Shown here: positions 1 through 7,142 of the stretch, piece by piece
Layout: every line of letters starts with the position of its first letter
How positions within the stretch are numbered: position 1 is the stretch's first letter
Origin: Gallionella sp. UBA4737
GTDB lineage: Bacteria > Pseudomonadota > Gammaproteobacteria > Burkholderiales > Gallionellaceae
Direction: 5' to 3'
Assembly: GCA_002403995.1 (NCBI GenBank)
Contig: DHIV01000110.1
Location: 31,074-59,435, forward strand
Length of the DNA stretch: 28,362 nucleotides
Made by a program: the position numbers and the translations under genes
Notes under the pieces: generated by a model
What the model was told of the DNA's origin: nothing
Databases searched by the model: none
The model's input: only the letters and a program-made list of their open reading frames with translations

Positions 1-63
1 TGGATAAGCGTAGCGCATCCACCATGCCCAAGTTGGTGGATGCGCTACGCTTATCCACCCTAC
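1..63. repeat. Inverted pair of REP-like units (REPIN-like), left end cut by the window
   Basis: Positions 1-24 and 34-57 are perfect reverse complements separated by a 9-nt loop (25-33). Each arm contains its own smaller hairpin (stem GGTGGAT/ATCCACC around an AAGCGTAGCGC loop). Read on the minus strand, the right-hand unit begins with GTAG (60-63), the head typical of REP elements mobilised by RAYT transposases. Two REPs facing each other over a short loop is the REPIN layout. No RAYT gene is in the window. The left unit's GTAG head would lie just outside the window. The element could also stop transcription, but it has no T-tract. Confidence 0.7.
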
Positions 64-151
64 AGGTGTCGCCTTAATTTCTGATTGCTGAGTAAGCAAC
101 AATCAAACCGCTGTGCCGCTTCGATTTGGTTGGCGTCGATTGGCTTGCCGT

Positions 152-949
152 TCAGGCGAGCACCTTGAACAACAGCTTGGTCGCCAGCACCAGCAACAAT
201 AGTGCGAAGAGTTTGCGCAATATTCCGACATTCATGTGATGCGCGGCTTTTGCGCCAAGCGGCGCGGTGATGACGCCGGCAAGTGCGATCCAGAATAAGG
301 CGGGCAGGTAGACAAAGCCCAGGCTATAGACGGGTAAAAAATCAATATTCATGCCGGTGAAAACATAACCGATCGTGCCGCCGATCGCGACCGGGAAACC
401 GATCGCGGCAGAAGTGCCGATCGCATTGCGCAGCGGAATGTTGCACCAGACGAGGAGGGGTACGATGATGGATCCGCCGCCGATGGAAACCATGCTGCTC
501 AAACAACCGGTGAGTGTACCCGCCAACGTCATCCCGGCTGCGCCGGGTAATTGGCGTGTAGCGTGCGGTCGCATGTCGATCAGAATCTGCGCAGCGACGG
601 TATACACGAACAGTGCGAAGAATATGGCCAGCCCGCGTGTCGGGATGATTACGGCGAGCATTGCGCCGATACCGGTTCCGAACAAAATGCCGGGGGTGAT
701 GTTGCGCACCACGCGCCAGTTTACCGCGCCGTGCCGGTGATGTTCGCGCAAGCTTGCCAGCGAAGTGAACAGGATCGCCGCCATCGAGGTACCGAGGGCA
801 ATGAGCATCACATGTTCCGCGGGGAATTGCTGCGAGTCGAACAGAAACAGCAGCACGGGTACCAGCACCAACCCGCCGCCGACACCGAACATTCCGGCCA
901 GATATCCGGCGATTGCGCCCAGCATCAAATAGGCTGCATACCACTCCAT
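152..949 (-). CDS. TauE/SafE (TSUP) family membrane permease
   Basis: This 265-aa protein is a polytopic inner-membrane permease of the TauE/SafE family, whose members export sulfite, sulfoacetate or related organosulfur anions or take up small anions; the substrate cannot be told from sequence. The family's internal duplication is visible. The N-terminal half has a glycine-rich FGVGGGLVLVPVL segment near residues 21-33, and the second half repeats it as a VSIGGGSIIVPLL segment near residue 155. Seven to eight hydrophobic segments fill the chain. The length is normal for the family. The ATG lies one base after the stop codon of the EVE-domain gene, so the two are almost certainly co-transcribed. 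Downstream of the stop I see only a weak stem-loop and then the REP pair. Confidence 0.88.
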   Translation of the reverse strand: MEWYAAYLMLGAIAGYLAGMFGVGGGLVLVPVLLFLFDSQQFPAEHVMLIALGTSMAAILFTSLASLREHHRHGAVNWRVVRNITPGILFGTGIGAMLAVIIPTRGLAIFFALFVYTVAAQILIDMRPHATRQLPGAAGMTLAGTLTGCLSSMVSIGGGSIIVPLLVWCNIPLRNAIGTSAAIGFPVAIGGTIGYVFTGMNIDFLPVYSLGFVYLPALFWIALAGVITAPLGAKAAHHMNVGILRKLFALLLLVLATKLLFKVLA

Positions 950-950
950 G

Positions 951-1415
951 CTAGTTGTGTGCCAGTTTGGTGGTGATGAATTTCCACTCGGCAGGATCGA
1001 GCGGCGTGATGGACAGGCGGTTGCCGCGCTGCAAGGTGCGCATGCGTTGCAGTTCCGGATGTTCGCGCAACTCGTCGATGGAGATCAGCGTGATCTTCCT
1101 GACCAGTTGCACGTCCACATTGAACCAGCGCGGTTGTTCTTGCGTGGCCTTGGGGTCGAAGTATTTGCCGGTGCGCTTGAATTGCGTTGCATCGGGATAG
1201 GCAGTACTGCTGACTTTTGCGATGCCGACGATGCCCGGTTCCTTGCAGTTGGAGTGATAGAACAGCACGCCGTCGCCGACCTTCATTTGGTCGCGCATGA
1301 AGTTGCGCGCCTGATAGTTGCGCACGCCGTACCAGGCCACAGTTTGTTGGGGCAGCGCGGCGAGATCGTCGATGCTGCAATCGGTGGGTTCGGATTTCAT
1401 CAGCCAGTAGCGCAT
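951..1415 (-). CDS. EVE domain-containing protein (THYN1-like)
   Basis: This 154-aa single-domain protein starts with MRYWLMKSEP and continues with a WYGVRNYQARN segment, both hallmarks of the EVE domain, a PUA-like fold. In the family it is thought to bind modified bases in DNA or RNA; the human homologue is THYN1. Its length matches a complete stand-alone EVE protein. It lies directly downstream of the 6S RNA terminator and one base upstream of the TauE/SafE gene. In many proteobacteria the gene after 6S RNA is 5-formyltetrahydrofolate cyclo-ligase (ygfA); here that gene is missing and the EVE gene takes the spot. The biochemical role is not predictable beyond nucleic-acid binding. Confidence 0.88.
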   Translation of the reverse strand: MRYWLMKSEPTDCSIDDLAALPQQTVAWYGVRNYQARNFMRDQMKVGDGVLFYHSNCKEPGIVGIAKVSSTAYPDATQFKRTGKYFDPKATQEQPRWFNVDVQLVRKITLISIDELREHPELQRMRTLQRGNRLSITPLDPAEWKFITTKLAHN

Positions 1416-1432
1416 GGTTCACGTCCACAAAT

Positions 1433-1466
1433 AAAAAAGTGCGACCCGCTGTAATCAAGGTCGCAC
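1433..1466 (-). terminator. Rho-independent terminator after 6S RNA
   Basis: On the minus strand an 8-bp stem (GTGCGACC/GGTCGCAC; plus-strand arms 1439-1446 and 1459-1466) is followed at once by six T residues (plus-strand A-tract 1433-1438). It sits at the 3' end of the 6S RNA and 18 bp before the EVE start codon. It probably ends the ssrS transcript, with partial read-through into the EVE and TauE/SafE genes. Confidence 0.85.
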
Positions 1467-1467
1467 T

Positions 1468-1618
1468 GGAATAAAGCCCCCCGCCTGTGCCGGTGACCCA
1501 GCATCTTGAACCTGGGTTCAAGTGGGCCGCTTCCAAGTCACATCAGGTACGTCCGCGAATCGGGACGCGCACAACAGTAACATCAAAGGTCGCGGCCTCA
1601 AGCAAAGCTTATTGGTTC
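1468..1618 (-). ncRNA. ssrS: 6S RNA
   Basis: 6S RNA binds sigma-70 RNA polymerase by mimicking an open promoter and down-regulates transcription in stationary phase. On the minus strand the conserved 3'-side block, a CTTGAACCCAGGTTCAAG palindrome near 1504-1522, matches the corresponding block of E. coli 6S RNA (CCUUGAACCAAGGGUUCAAGG). The ends can pair: AATAAGC on the 5' side with GCTTTATT on the 3' side. A perfect TATAAT (plus 1624-1629) lies about 7 nt upstream of the proposed 5' end. The location directly downstream of zapA is the classic position of ssrS in gamma- and betaproteobacteria. Ends are estimated to within about 10 nt; a primary transcript could extend to the terminator at 1439. 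Confidence 0.85.
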
Positions 1619-1623
1619 AAAGA

Positions 1624-1629
1624 ATTATA
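1624..1629 (-). promoter_or_regulatory. -10 box of the 6S RNA promoter
   Basis: Perfect TATAAT on the minus strand. A possible -35 (TTGTCC, plus 1650-1655) would have a 20-bp spacer, longer than ideal. The promoter lies between the zapA stop and the 6S RNA 5' end, so 6S RNA can be made independently of zapA. Confidence 0.6.
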
Positions 1630-1656
1630 GGCCTGTCGAACACCGCAGGGGACAAC

Positions 1657-1968
1657 TCAAAACAGCGTGTCTTGTTCGGCTAACGCCTGATCAATCGCTG
1701 CCTGCATGGAGTTCATTCTACGCTTAAAGTCGGAGAGGTCAATGCCGCGCCCGACTTTGATGCCGAGCAACTCGTGGGTGATATTGAGGGCCGCCATCAG
1801 CGCGATCCGCTCGACGCTGGCGATCTTTCCCGCATCGCGAATTTCGCGCATACGCTTGTCCAGATAAGCCACTGCATCGAGCAGTTCGCCTCGTTCTTCC
1901 TCGGGGCAGGCGATACGCAACTCGCGGTCGAGGATCTTGACTTCAAGTGTTTTTGTGGCGTTGCTCAT
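1657..1968 (-). CDS. zapA: Cell division protein ZapA
   Basis: ZapA binds FtsZ at midcell and bundles its protofilaments, stabilising the Z-ring. The 103-aa protein has the family layout: an N-terminal globular part that starts with a short strand (VKILDRELRIACP, about residues 9-21), followed by a C-terminal coiled-coil helix for dimerisation and tetramerisation. Length is normal (about 100-110 aa). The start ATG overlaps the stop of the upstream zapB-like gene by 4 bp (ATGA), so the two are translationally coupled. 6S RNA follows downstream, the conserved neighbourhood of zapA. Confidence 0.93.
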   Translation of the reverse strand: MSNATKTLEVKILDRELRIACPEEERGELLDAVAYLDKRMREIRDAGKIASVERIALMAALNITHELLGIKVGRGIDLSDFKRRMNSMQAAIDQALAEQDTLF

Positions 1969-2165
1969 TTTTGATCTTCGGGTAGCGTAATCAGCAGTTT
2001 TTCCAGGCGTGCTTTCGCGTTGCCCATCTTGTCGGCGTATAGTCGATTGCTGCTGAGAGCGTGCGCTAACTCTTGGCGCAACTCCTGATTTTCGGCACGT
2101 AACTTGCCAGTAACTTGTATCAGTTGGGCGAGTTTGCCTTCCAGCGCGTTCAATTCGTTTTCCAT
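1965..2165 (-). CDS. Small coiled-coil protein, ZapB-like / TIGR02449 type
   Basis: This 66-aa protein is almost entirely a predicted coiled coil, with heptads such as LEGKLAQLIQVTGKLRAEN and repeated LRAENQELRQ segments. Small coiled-coil proteins upstream of zapA in beta- and gammaproteobacteria belong to the TIGR02449/ZapB-like group, and a role in Z-ring assembly with ZapA is the likely job (inference from context). I chose the ATG at 2165, giving MENELNALEG. The reading frame stays open to a TTG at 2201, but that stretch contains a strong -35/-10 promoter and no ribosome binding site. Only 6 nt separate the -10 box from the ATG, so the mRNA may be leaderless. Its stop overlaps the zapA start (ATGA). 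Confidence 0.8.
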   Translation of the reverse strand: MENELNALEGKLAQLIQVTGKLRAENQELRQELAHALSSNRLYADKMGNAKARLEKLLITLPEDQK

Positions 2166-2171
2166 GCGCTG

Positions 2172-2201
2172 ACTATAGATTGAAAAGTGCTGATAAGTCA
2201 A
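2172..2201 (-). promoter_or_regulatory. Sigma-70 promoter of the zapB-like/zapA operon
   Basis: On the minus strand TTGACT (plus 2196-2201) is followed after 18 bp by TATAGT (plus 2172-2177). Both boxes are one base from consensus. The start codon A is the seventh base after the -10 box, the usual transcription start position. Confidence 0.7.
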
Positions 2202-2292
2202 ACGCTAAGGCTGATTTATGCAAGCAGTTTGTAGGGTCACAAAAATTCTTGTTTAGCCAAGGTGCGACAGGTTTGTGATAAAGTGCGCGTCG

Positions 2293-2475
2293 CTTTGAGG
2301 TGCTCGCCTGCATGCAGGTGAGTTAAACGGGAAGCAGGTGCGGGAACAACAGTTCCCTATGCCTGAGCTGCCCCCGCAACGGTAAGTGAGTGTGGATTTG
2401 CCAATATGCCACTGTGAGAGATCATGGGAAGGTGGCAATCAAGACTTGCGAGCCCGGATACCGGCCTGGGAGCAA
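2293..2475 (+). ncRNA. Cobalamin (B12) riboswitch
   Basis: This is the 5' leader of the downstream BtuB-type gene. The conserved core is easy to read: AGGTGCTC near 2298, GTTAAACGGGAAGCAGGTGCGG near 2322-2343 split over two helices, the B12 box with CCCCCGCAACGGTAA at 2371-2385, a GGGAAGG block near 2426-2432, and the closing GAGCCCGGATACCGGCC at about 2449-2465. Adenosylcobalamin binding is expected to hide the ribosome binding site or end transcription. The leader continues to 2635, leaving room for an expression platform in 2476-2635, but I could not identify a clear terminator there. Repression of B12 uptake when cobalamin is plentiful is the known role of the class. Confidence 0.95.
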
Positions 2476-2635
2476 TGGTACAGGAGATGCTGCGGGTGGC
2501 GCATCGGAAAGCCTGCCGCACAACGTTTCATCCCCAGTTTTGTGCGGCGTTCTTTCAGAAACAATTCCACCTGCAGCATTTCCTGATTATTAATTTTCCA
2601 GCGGGGACGCTTGGAATTTACTCAGGAAATAAATA

Positions 2636-4501
2636 ATGAAACGAAAATTGATCTCGGTCGCGCTGTCCGGTGCGATCGCATTCCCATTTGCGGCTTATGC
2701 CGATACACCGATGGAGCTGACGATCGTAACGCCCACGCGTATGCCGCAGCCGCTGGATAAAACCATCCCTGATACGACTGTGCTGAATGAACAGGATATT
2801 CAACAATCCGGTGCGCCCGATGTGCCGACCTTGCTGCGTTCTTTGGCGGGTGTTGAAGTGGTGCAAACCGGCGGGCTGGGCACAGTGAGCAGCACTTTCA
2901 TGCGCGGCACCAATTCCGATCATGTCCTGGTGCTGCTGGACGGCGTGCGCATCAATTCTGCCACCACAGGAACGACCGCGCTTGAACACATCATGCTGGA
3001 CAGCATCGAACGTATCGAAGTAGTGCGCGGCAACGTCAGCAGTCTGTATGGTTCTGCAGCCATCGGCGGAGTGATTCAATTATTCACCAAGCGTGGGCAC
3101 GGTGCGCCAGCTTTCAATGCCAGCGCCGGTGTGGGCAGTCATGGCACGCAGCGTCTGGCAGCCGGGTTTTCAGGCAGTGTCGATGCGAATTCTTTCAGCG
3201 TGAATGTCGGCAAAGTCAAAACCGACGGCGTGTCGGCGATCAATACACAAATTGCACCTACCGCCAATCCAGATAACGACGGCTACGACAACACCACTTT
3301 CAATGCGCAAGTGAAGCACGTTTTTAACGACGATCATCAGTTGTCGGCTTCGTTGTTCAGCACACGCGGCAATAGCCAGTATGACAATGCATTTAATCTG
3401 GCAACGACTGATCGCAACAATACCAAGGCTGCGCTTGAAAAATTATCGCTGACTTCGGACGATCAATTGAATGCGATGTGGCACAGCAAATTGAATTGGG
3501 CACGCGGCACGGACGACAGCAAGGATTATCTGAATGACGTGGAGGATTTTCGTTTCAAGACCGTCAACAGCCAGATCGCCTGGCAAAATGAATTGAAGCT
3601 TGCCGACACGCAACGCGTCAATCTGGCGGCGGAACATCTGGTGCAATCGGTTGATTCAGACACGATGTTTACCCAGACCCGACGCAGCGTGAACAGTTTG
3701 CTCGGCGGCTATGTGGGCGAATACGGAACGCAACAAGTGCAATTCAACCTGCGCCAGGATCGCTACTCCGATTTCGGCACGGCAAACACCGGCCTGCTCG
3801 GTTATGGCTTGTCGTTTGCGGACAATTGGCGCGCAACGGCGAGCGTCAGCAACGCGTTCAAGGCGCCGACCTTCAATGATTTATATTACCCATTTCAGAA
3901 CTACGGCGGCGGGTTCACTTATGTGGGGAATCCGGGCCTAAAGCCGGAACGCTCGCAAAACAAAGAAGTCGGGCTGCACTATGCGGCGGTCGGCCAACGC
4001 GTTGATGCAGTGTATTTTGATAATCGCATCAGCGATTTGATCGCCTGCAGCCCCGCCTGCACTACAGTCGTCAATATCAATCAGGCGAAAATCAACGGCC
4101 AGGAATTGAGCTATGCCGGCGAGTTTGGCGATACCCGTTTAAAGGCTAATGCGACATGGCAAAACCCGCGTGATACAACAACAGGTCAAGTGTTGTTGCG
4201 TCGCGCAAAACGGCTTGCCAATCTCGCGGTGACGCAGCATATCGGCGCATGGGAAGCAGGCGGGGAATTGCGATATAGCGGCGCGCGCGCGGATAATTAT
4301 ACTGATGCCAATACATTCATAACTACTCGCGAAACATTAGCTAGTTACAGTTTGATAAATATCACCGCCAACTATGACATCAGCAAACAACTCAAGTTGT
4401 CACTGCGCGCCGATAACCTGTTCAATAAGGACTACATGCAGGTTTACAGCTACAACACTTTAGGCCGCACACTGTTTGTCGGTTTGAATTACCAGCAATA
4501 A
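2636..4501 (+). CDS. btuB: TonB-dependent vitamin B12 receptor, BtuB type
   Basis: This 621-aa protein is an outer-membrane, TonB-dependent importer, close to the length of E. coli BtuB (614 aa). A signal peptide (about residues 1-22, cut after AYA) is followed by a TonB-box-like segment (MELTIVTPTR). Next come the plug domain, with PTLLRSLAGVEVV, the MRGTNSDHVLVLLDG stretch and IERIEVVRG, and then the 22-strand barrel. The riboswitch just upstream makes cobalamin the likely substrate. The chain ends FVGLNYQQ, so the last aromatic residue is followed by two glutamines rather than being the terminal residue as in most barrel proteins. A terminator follows. Assignment to BtuB rather than another TonB receptor depends mostly on the riboswitch and the length. 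Confidence 0.92.
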   Translation: MKRKLISVALSGAIAFPFAAYADTPMELTIVTPTRMPQPLDKTIPDTTVLNEQDIQQSGAPDVPTLLRSLAGVEVVQTGGLGTVSSTFMRGTNSDHVLVLLDGVRINSATTGTTALEHIMLDSIERIEVVRGNVSSLYGSAAIGGVIQLFTKRGHGAPAFNASAGVGSHGTQRLAAGFSGSVDANSFSVNVGKVKTDGVSAINTQIAPTANPDNDGYDNTTFNAQVKHVFNDDHQLSASLFSTRGNSQYDNAFNLATTDRNNTKAALEKLSLTSDDQLNAMWHSKLNWARGTDDSKDYLNDVEDFRFKTVNSQIAWQNELKLADTQRVNLAAEHLVQSVDSDTMFTQTRRSVNSLLGGYVGEYGTQQVQFNLRQDRYSDFGTANTGLLGYGLSFADNWRATASVSNAFKAPTFNDLYYPFQNYGGGFTYVGNPGLKPERSQNKEVGLHYAAVGQRVDAVYFDNRISDLIACSPACTTVVNINQAKINGQELSYAGEFGDTRLKANATWQNPRDTTTGQVLLRRAKRLANLAVTQHIGAWEAGGELRYSGARADNYTDANTFITTRETLASYSLINITANYDISKQLKLSLRADNLFNKDYMQVYSYNTLGRTLFVGLNYQQ

Positions 4502-4516
4502 AGCTAAAGCAGGGAA

Positions 4517-4550
4517 AGCAAAGGCGGCTTGTCCGCCTTGCTTTTTCTTT
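4517..4550 (+). terminator. Rho-independent terminator after btuB
   Basis: A 7-bp stem (AAGGCGG at 4521-4527 and CCGCCTT at 4533-4539, loop CTTGT) is extended by flanking GCA/TGC bases and followed by GCTTTTTCTTT. It sits 20 bp after the btuB stop and would reduce transcription into the next gene. Confidence 0.8.
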
Positions 4551-4602
4551 GGCTTGGTGTACTGTTGGTGCCATTAGAACCACCACTCAATCAGGAGATG
4601 CC

Positions 4603-5163
4603 ATGAATAACATTCAAACCAAAACCATCGCAATTTTTATAACACTGGCAGGGTTGATGGCCGCGACACGCGCTGACCACTTCGGCACGGCATTGCATTT
4701 GCCGGATGCTTCGCTGGCGGTGTTTCTGCTGGCGGGATTTTATTTGCCGCGCTGGGTTTTCCCGGTGCTGTTAATCGAGGCGGGACTGGTGGATTATCTG
4801 GCGCTCAACTACGGCGGGGTGGACGGCTGGTGTTTCTCGCCGGCTTACTGGTTCCTGATCCCGACTTATTTCGTGCTGTGGTTCGCCGGAAGTTTTTATG
4901 CGGCACGCTATCGGTTCTCGATGCGCAGTCTGTCCGAGTTTGCGGCAATCGCGCTTGCGGCTACCGGTGTGGCTTTTTTGATTTCCAACGCCAGTTTTTA
5001 TCTGTTTTCCGAGCATTTCGAAAAAATGAGCGCGGTCCAGTACGGAGCCCAAGTGGCACAATATTTCCTTCCTTATCTGCAAAGCGCATTCCTGTACCTG
5101 ACTGCCGCCGCAGTGCTGCACGTTGCCGCGGTGCTGGTCAAGCGCCGCGTTGCGCAAGCGTGA
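4603..5163 (+). CDS. Small membrane protein, probable BtuM-type vitamin B12 transporter
   Basis: This 186-aa polytopic membrane protein has about six hydrophobic segments. I chose the ATG at 4603, which has an AGGAG box 5 nt upstream; the open frame reaches back to 4549 but that part overlaps the btuB terminator. It follows a riboswitch-controlled BtuB gene. Its size, topology and a single conserved-looking Cys77 in a GWCFSPAYWF motif fit BtuM. BtuM is the solitary ECF-type S-component from Thiobacillus denitrificans, in which Cys80 ligates the cobalt of cobalamin. BtuM proteins take up B12 across the inner membrane without a dedicated ECF module. The family match is from memory of the motif and context, not an alignment; an unrelated small membrane protein remains possible. 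Confidence 0.7.
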   Translation: MNNIQTKTIAIFITLAGLMAATRADHFGTALHLPDASLAVFLLAGFYLPRWVFPVLLIEAGLVDYLALNYGGVDGWCFSPAYWFLIPTYFVLWFAGSFYAARYRFSMRSLSEFAAIALAATGVAFLISNASFYLFSEHFEKMSAVQYGAQVAQYFLPYLQSAFLYLTAAAVLHVAAVLVKRRVAQA

Positions 5164-5187
5164 TCAATCGCAAGAGGTACGCACAAA

Positions 5188-5230
5188 GCGTAGTCTGGGT
5201 TAAGTCACCAGGCTGTAACCCAGACTGCGC
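5188..5230. repeat. 15-bp imperfect inverted repeat (REP-like)
   Basis: Arms 5188-5202 and 5216-5230 pair over 15 bp with one G-T wobble around a 13-nt loop. The core stem is AGTCTGGGTTA/TAACCCAGACT. The left arm contains GTAG at its head, as in REP elements. There is no T-tract on either strand, so it is not a standard terminator. It fills the gap between the BtuM-like gene and the AI-2E permease. Confidence 0.65.
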
Positions 5231-5256
5231 GACCACCTGTATTTCCGGGTAAATTT

Positions 5257-6285
5257 ATGCTGGCGCAGGACAAACTCCGGATCTATCTTTCCATCACGCT
5301 GCTCGCATCAGCCGCGTGGCTGCTGCACGGCTTTATCCCGGCGATGTTATGGGCGGTTGTGATCGTTATCGCCACCTGGCCGTTGTGCCGGTTGGTTGCG
5401 AGCAAAACAAAGCTGGGTGCAACCGGTGTCGCGTTCGTAATGACATCTATCGTAGCGACATTGCTTTTCTTTCCCATCGGCTACGCGTTATTCCATGCCG
5501 CAGCAGAGGCCGGCACCGTGGCGCACTGGGTGCTGGATGCGCAGAAGTCCGGAATGGTTGCCCCGGAATGGTTGCCCCGTATTCCCATGGTTGGCGGTTC
5601 GGCTGCAGAATGGTGGCGTGAGAATCTATCCGATCCTGCCGCGCTATCCAGTTTCATCGGGCAATCAGATAATGCCACGTTAGCCGACTATGCGCGGAGG
5701 TTCGGCTCCCAGGTCGCTCACCGTTTGATTACCCTGGTTTTTACCATCGTTGTCATCTTCTTTCTTTATCGGGACGGCGAGGATCTGTCGCGCAAGACCC
5801 TGGTCCTGCTCAATAAGCTGGCTGGCGAGAGCGGCGACCGATATGGCTTGCAGGCTGCCGCCGCAGTCCGGGCTACGGTAAGCGGGCTGGTGCTGGTCGG
5901 ATTGGCGGAAGGTCTGCTGATCGGCATCTCCTACGTGTTGGCAGGCGTGCCCCATCCGGCGATATTGAGTCTGGCGACAGGTGTGCTGGCGATGATCCCT
6001 TTTGCCGCTCCGCTTGTTTTGGGCGGAGTCTCCATCATCCTGCAGGCCCAGGGAAGCACGGTTGCCGCCGTCTCGGTGTTCACCTTCGGCATGCTGGTGC
6101 TGTTCATCGGCGACCACTTCGTGCGCCCGAAAATCATTGGTGACGCGGTCAAGTTGCCATTCCTGTGGGTGCTGTTCGGCATTCTTGGCGGGGTAGAAGT
6201 CTTCGGCCTGATCGGTTTGTTTGTAGGGCCGGCCCTGATGGCGCTGGTGATGACGATGTGGCGCGATCTGACCGTACAGACGTGA
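5257..6285 (+). CDS. AI-2E family transporter (YdiK/PerM-like permease)
   Basis: This 342-aa inner-membrane protein has the AI-2E transporter family layout. Two N-terminal transmembrane segments are followed by a soluble stretch (about residues 85-150), then a cluster of hydrophobic segments ending with the family's GDHFVRPKIIGD and LFGILGGVEVFGLIGLFVGP blocks (about 283-326). The family includes the E. coli AI-2 exporter TqsA and Na+(Li+)/H+ antiporters, so the substrate here is unknown. The ATG at 5257 has only a weak purine-rich site upstream. No gene of AI-2 synthesis is nearby. It may be read from the riboswitch operon or from its own promoter, which I could not identify. Confidence 0.88.
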   Translation: MLAQDKLRIYLSITLLASAAWLLHGFIPAMLWAVVIVIATWPLCRLVASKTKLGATGVAFVMTSIVATLLFFPIGYALFHAAAEAGTVAHWVLDAQKSGMVAPEWLPRIPMVGGSAAEWWRENLSDPAALSSFIGQSDNATLADYARRFGSQVAHRLITLVFTIVVIFFLYRDGEDLSRKTLVLLNKLAGESGDRYGLQAAAAVRATVSGLVLVGLAEGLLIGISYVLAGVPHPAILSLATGVLAMIPFAAPLVLGGVSIILQAQGSTVAAVSVFTFGMLVLFIGDHFVRPKIIGDAVKLPFLWVLFGILGGVEVFGLIGLFVGPALMALVMTMWRDLTVQT

Positions 6286-6332
6286 GGTGCGGCCTCATCC
6301 AATTAAAATCAAATCCCACAATCGGCAGAAGG

Positions 6333-6361
6333 TTGACGCGGTAATGGCAAAAGTCTAAATT
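6333..6361 (+). promoter_or_regulatory. Promoter of the peroxiredoxin gene
   Basis: TTGACG (6333-6338) and TAAATT (6356-6361) are separated by exactly 17 bp. Transcription should start near 6368, giving a leader of about 32 nt with an AAGGAG ribosome binding site just before the ATG at 6400. I did not find an OxyR-like site. Confidence 0.7.
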
Positions 6362-6399
6362 ACGCGGCTCGAAAATAATCAATCCTGAAGGAGAAATAC

Positions 6400-7002
6400 A
6401 TGGCTGTACTCGTCGGCAAAGCCGCACCTGATTTCAACGCCGTTGCCGTGATGGGCAACAACGATTTCAACGAAACTTTTAATCTGAAAAAGCACATTTC
6501 CGGGAAATATGCCGTTATATTTTTTTATCCGCTGGATTTCACTTTCGTCTGTCCTTCCGAATTGATCGCTTTCGATCACCGTCTCGACGAATTCAGGAAG
6601 CGCAATGTGGAAATCATCGGCGTGTCCATCGATTCGCAATTCTCCCACTTCGCCTGGAAGAACACCCCGGTCAACAACGGCGGCATCGGCCAGGTGCGCT
6701 ATCCGCTGGTGGCCGACATCAAGCACGAGATCTGCAAGGCTTACGATGTGGAAGCCGAGGGCGGCGTGGCTTACCGCGGCTCGTTCCTGATCGACCGCGC
6801 CGGCGTGGTGCGGCACCAGGTGGTGAACGATCTGCCGCTGGGCCGCAACATCGACGAGATGCTGCGCATGGTGGACGCGTTGCAATTCACCGAGGAGCAC
6901 GGCGAGGTATGCCCGGCGGGCTGGAGCAAGGGCAAGGCGGGTATGGATGCGTCGACCGAGGGTGTGGCGAAATATCTGGCCACGCACGCTAAAGAGCTGT
7001 AG
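6400..7002 (+). CDS. 2-Cys peroxiredoxin (AhpC/Prx1 type)
   Basis: This 200-aa thiol peroxidase reduces hydrogen peroxide, organic peroxides or peroxynitrite in the cytoplasm. The peroxidatic cysteine is Cys51 in the FTFVCPSE motif, with the family's Pro44 and Thr48 just before it. The resolving cysteine is Cys171 in GEVCPAGW, so this is a typical 2-Cys enzyme. A GGIG motif is present (about residues 94-97) but no C-terminal YF motif, so it is probably fairly resistant to overoxidation. No AhpF or dedicated reductase is adjacent, so thioredoxin is the likely electron donor. The gene stands alone between a clear promoter and a clear terminator. Confidence 0.95.
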   Translation: MAVLVGKAAPDFNAVAVMGNNDFNETFNLKKHISGKYAVIFFYPLDFTFVCPSELIAFDHRLDEFRKRNVEIIGVSIDSQFSHFAWKNTPVNNGGIGQVRYPLVADIKHEICKAYDVEAEGGVAYRGSFLIDRAGVVRHQVVNDLPLGRNIDEMLRMVDALQFTEEHGEVCPAGWSKGKAGMDASTEGVAKYLATHAKEL

Positions 7003-7025
7003 CGCGGTTTGCGTCTGTTCGGCTG

Positions 7026-7050
7026 AGCCACCTTCCGGGGTGGCTTTTTT
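7026..7050 (+). terminator. Rho-independent terminator after the peroxiredoxin gene
   Basis: Stem AGCCACC/GGTGGCT (arms 7026-7032 and 7039-7045) with loop TTCCGG is followed by a run of T up to 7050. It lies 24 bp after the peroxiredoxin stop. Confidence 0.88.
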
Positions 7051-7098
7051 GTGTTCATGACGGCCCGTTTTTGTTGCGCTCATCATGAACAGGGCTGC

Positions 7099-7104
7099 TA
7101 CAAT
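7099..7104 (+). promoter_or_regulatory. Possible -10 box for the symporter gene
   Basis: TACAAT matches the -10 consensus at five of six positions. The only -35 candidate (TTGCGC at about 7074) would need a 19-bp spacer. It is placed between the peroxiredoxin terminator and the symporter start. Confidence 0.35.
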
Positions 7105-7142
7105 TTCAGACATATTGTCATCGTCTCGCAAGGGGGTTTCGC

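Noticed and set aside
2166..2201. N-terminal extension of the zapB-like gene to a TTG start
   Set aside because: The added stretch is exactly a -35/-10 promoter and encodes residues outside the coiled coil.
6283..6297. Short hairpin at the AI-2E permease stop as a terminator
   Set aside because: Only a 5-bp stem with no T-tract; too weak to call.
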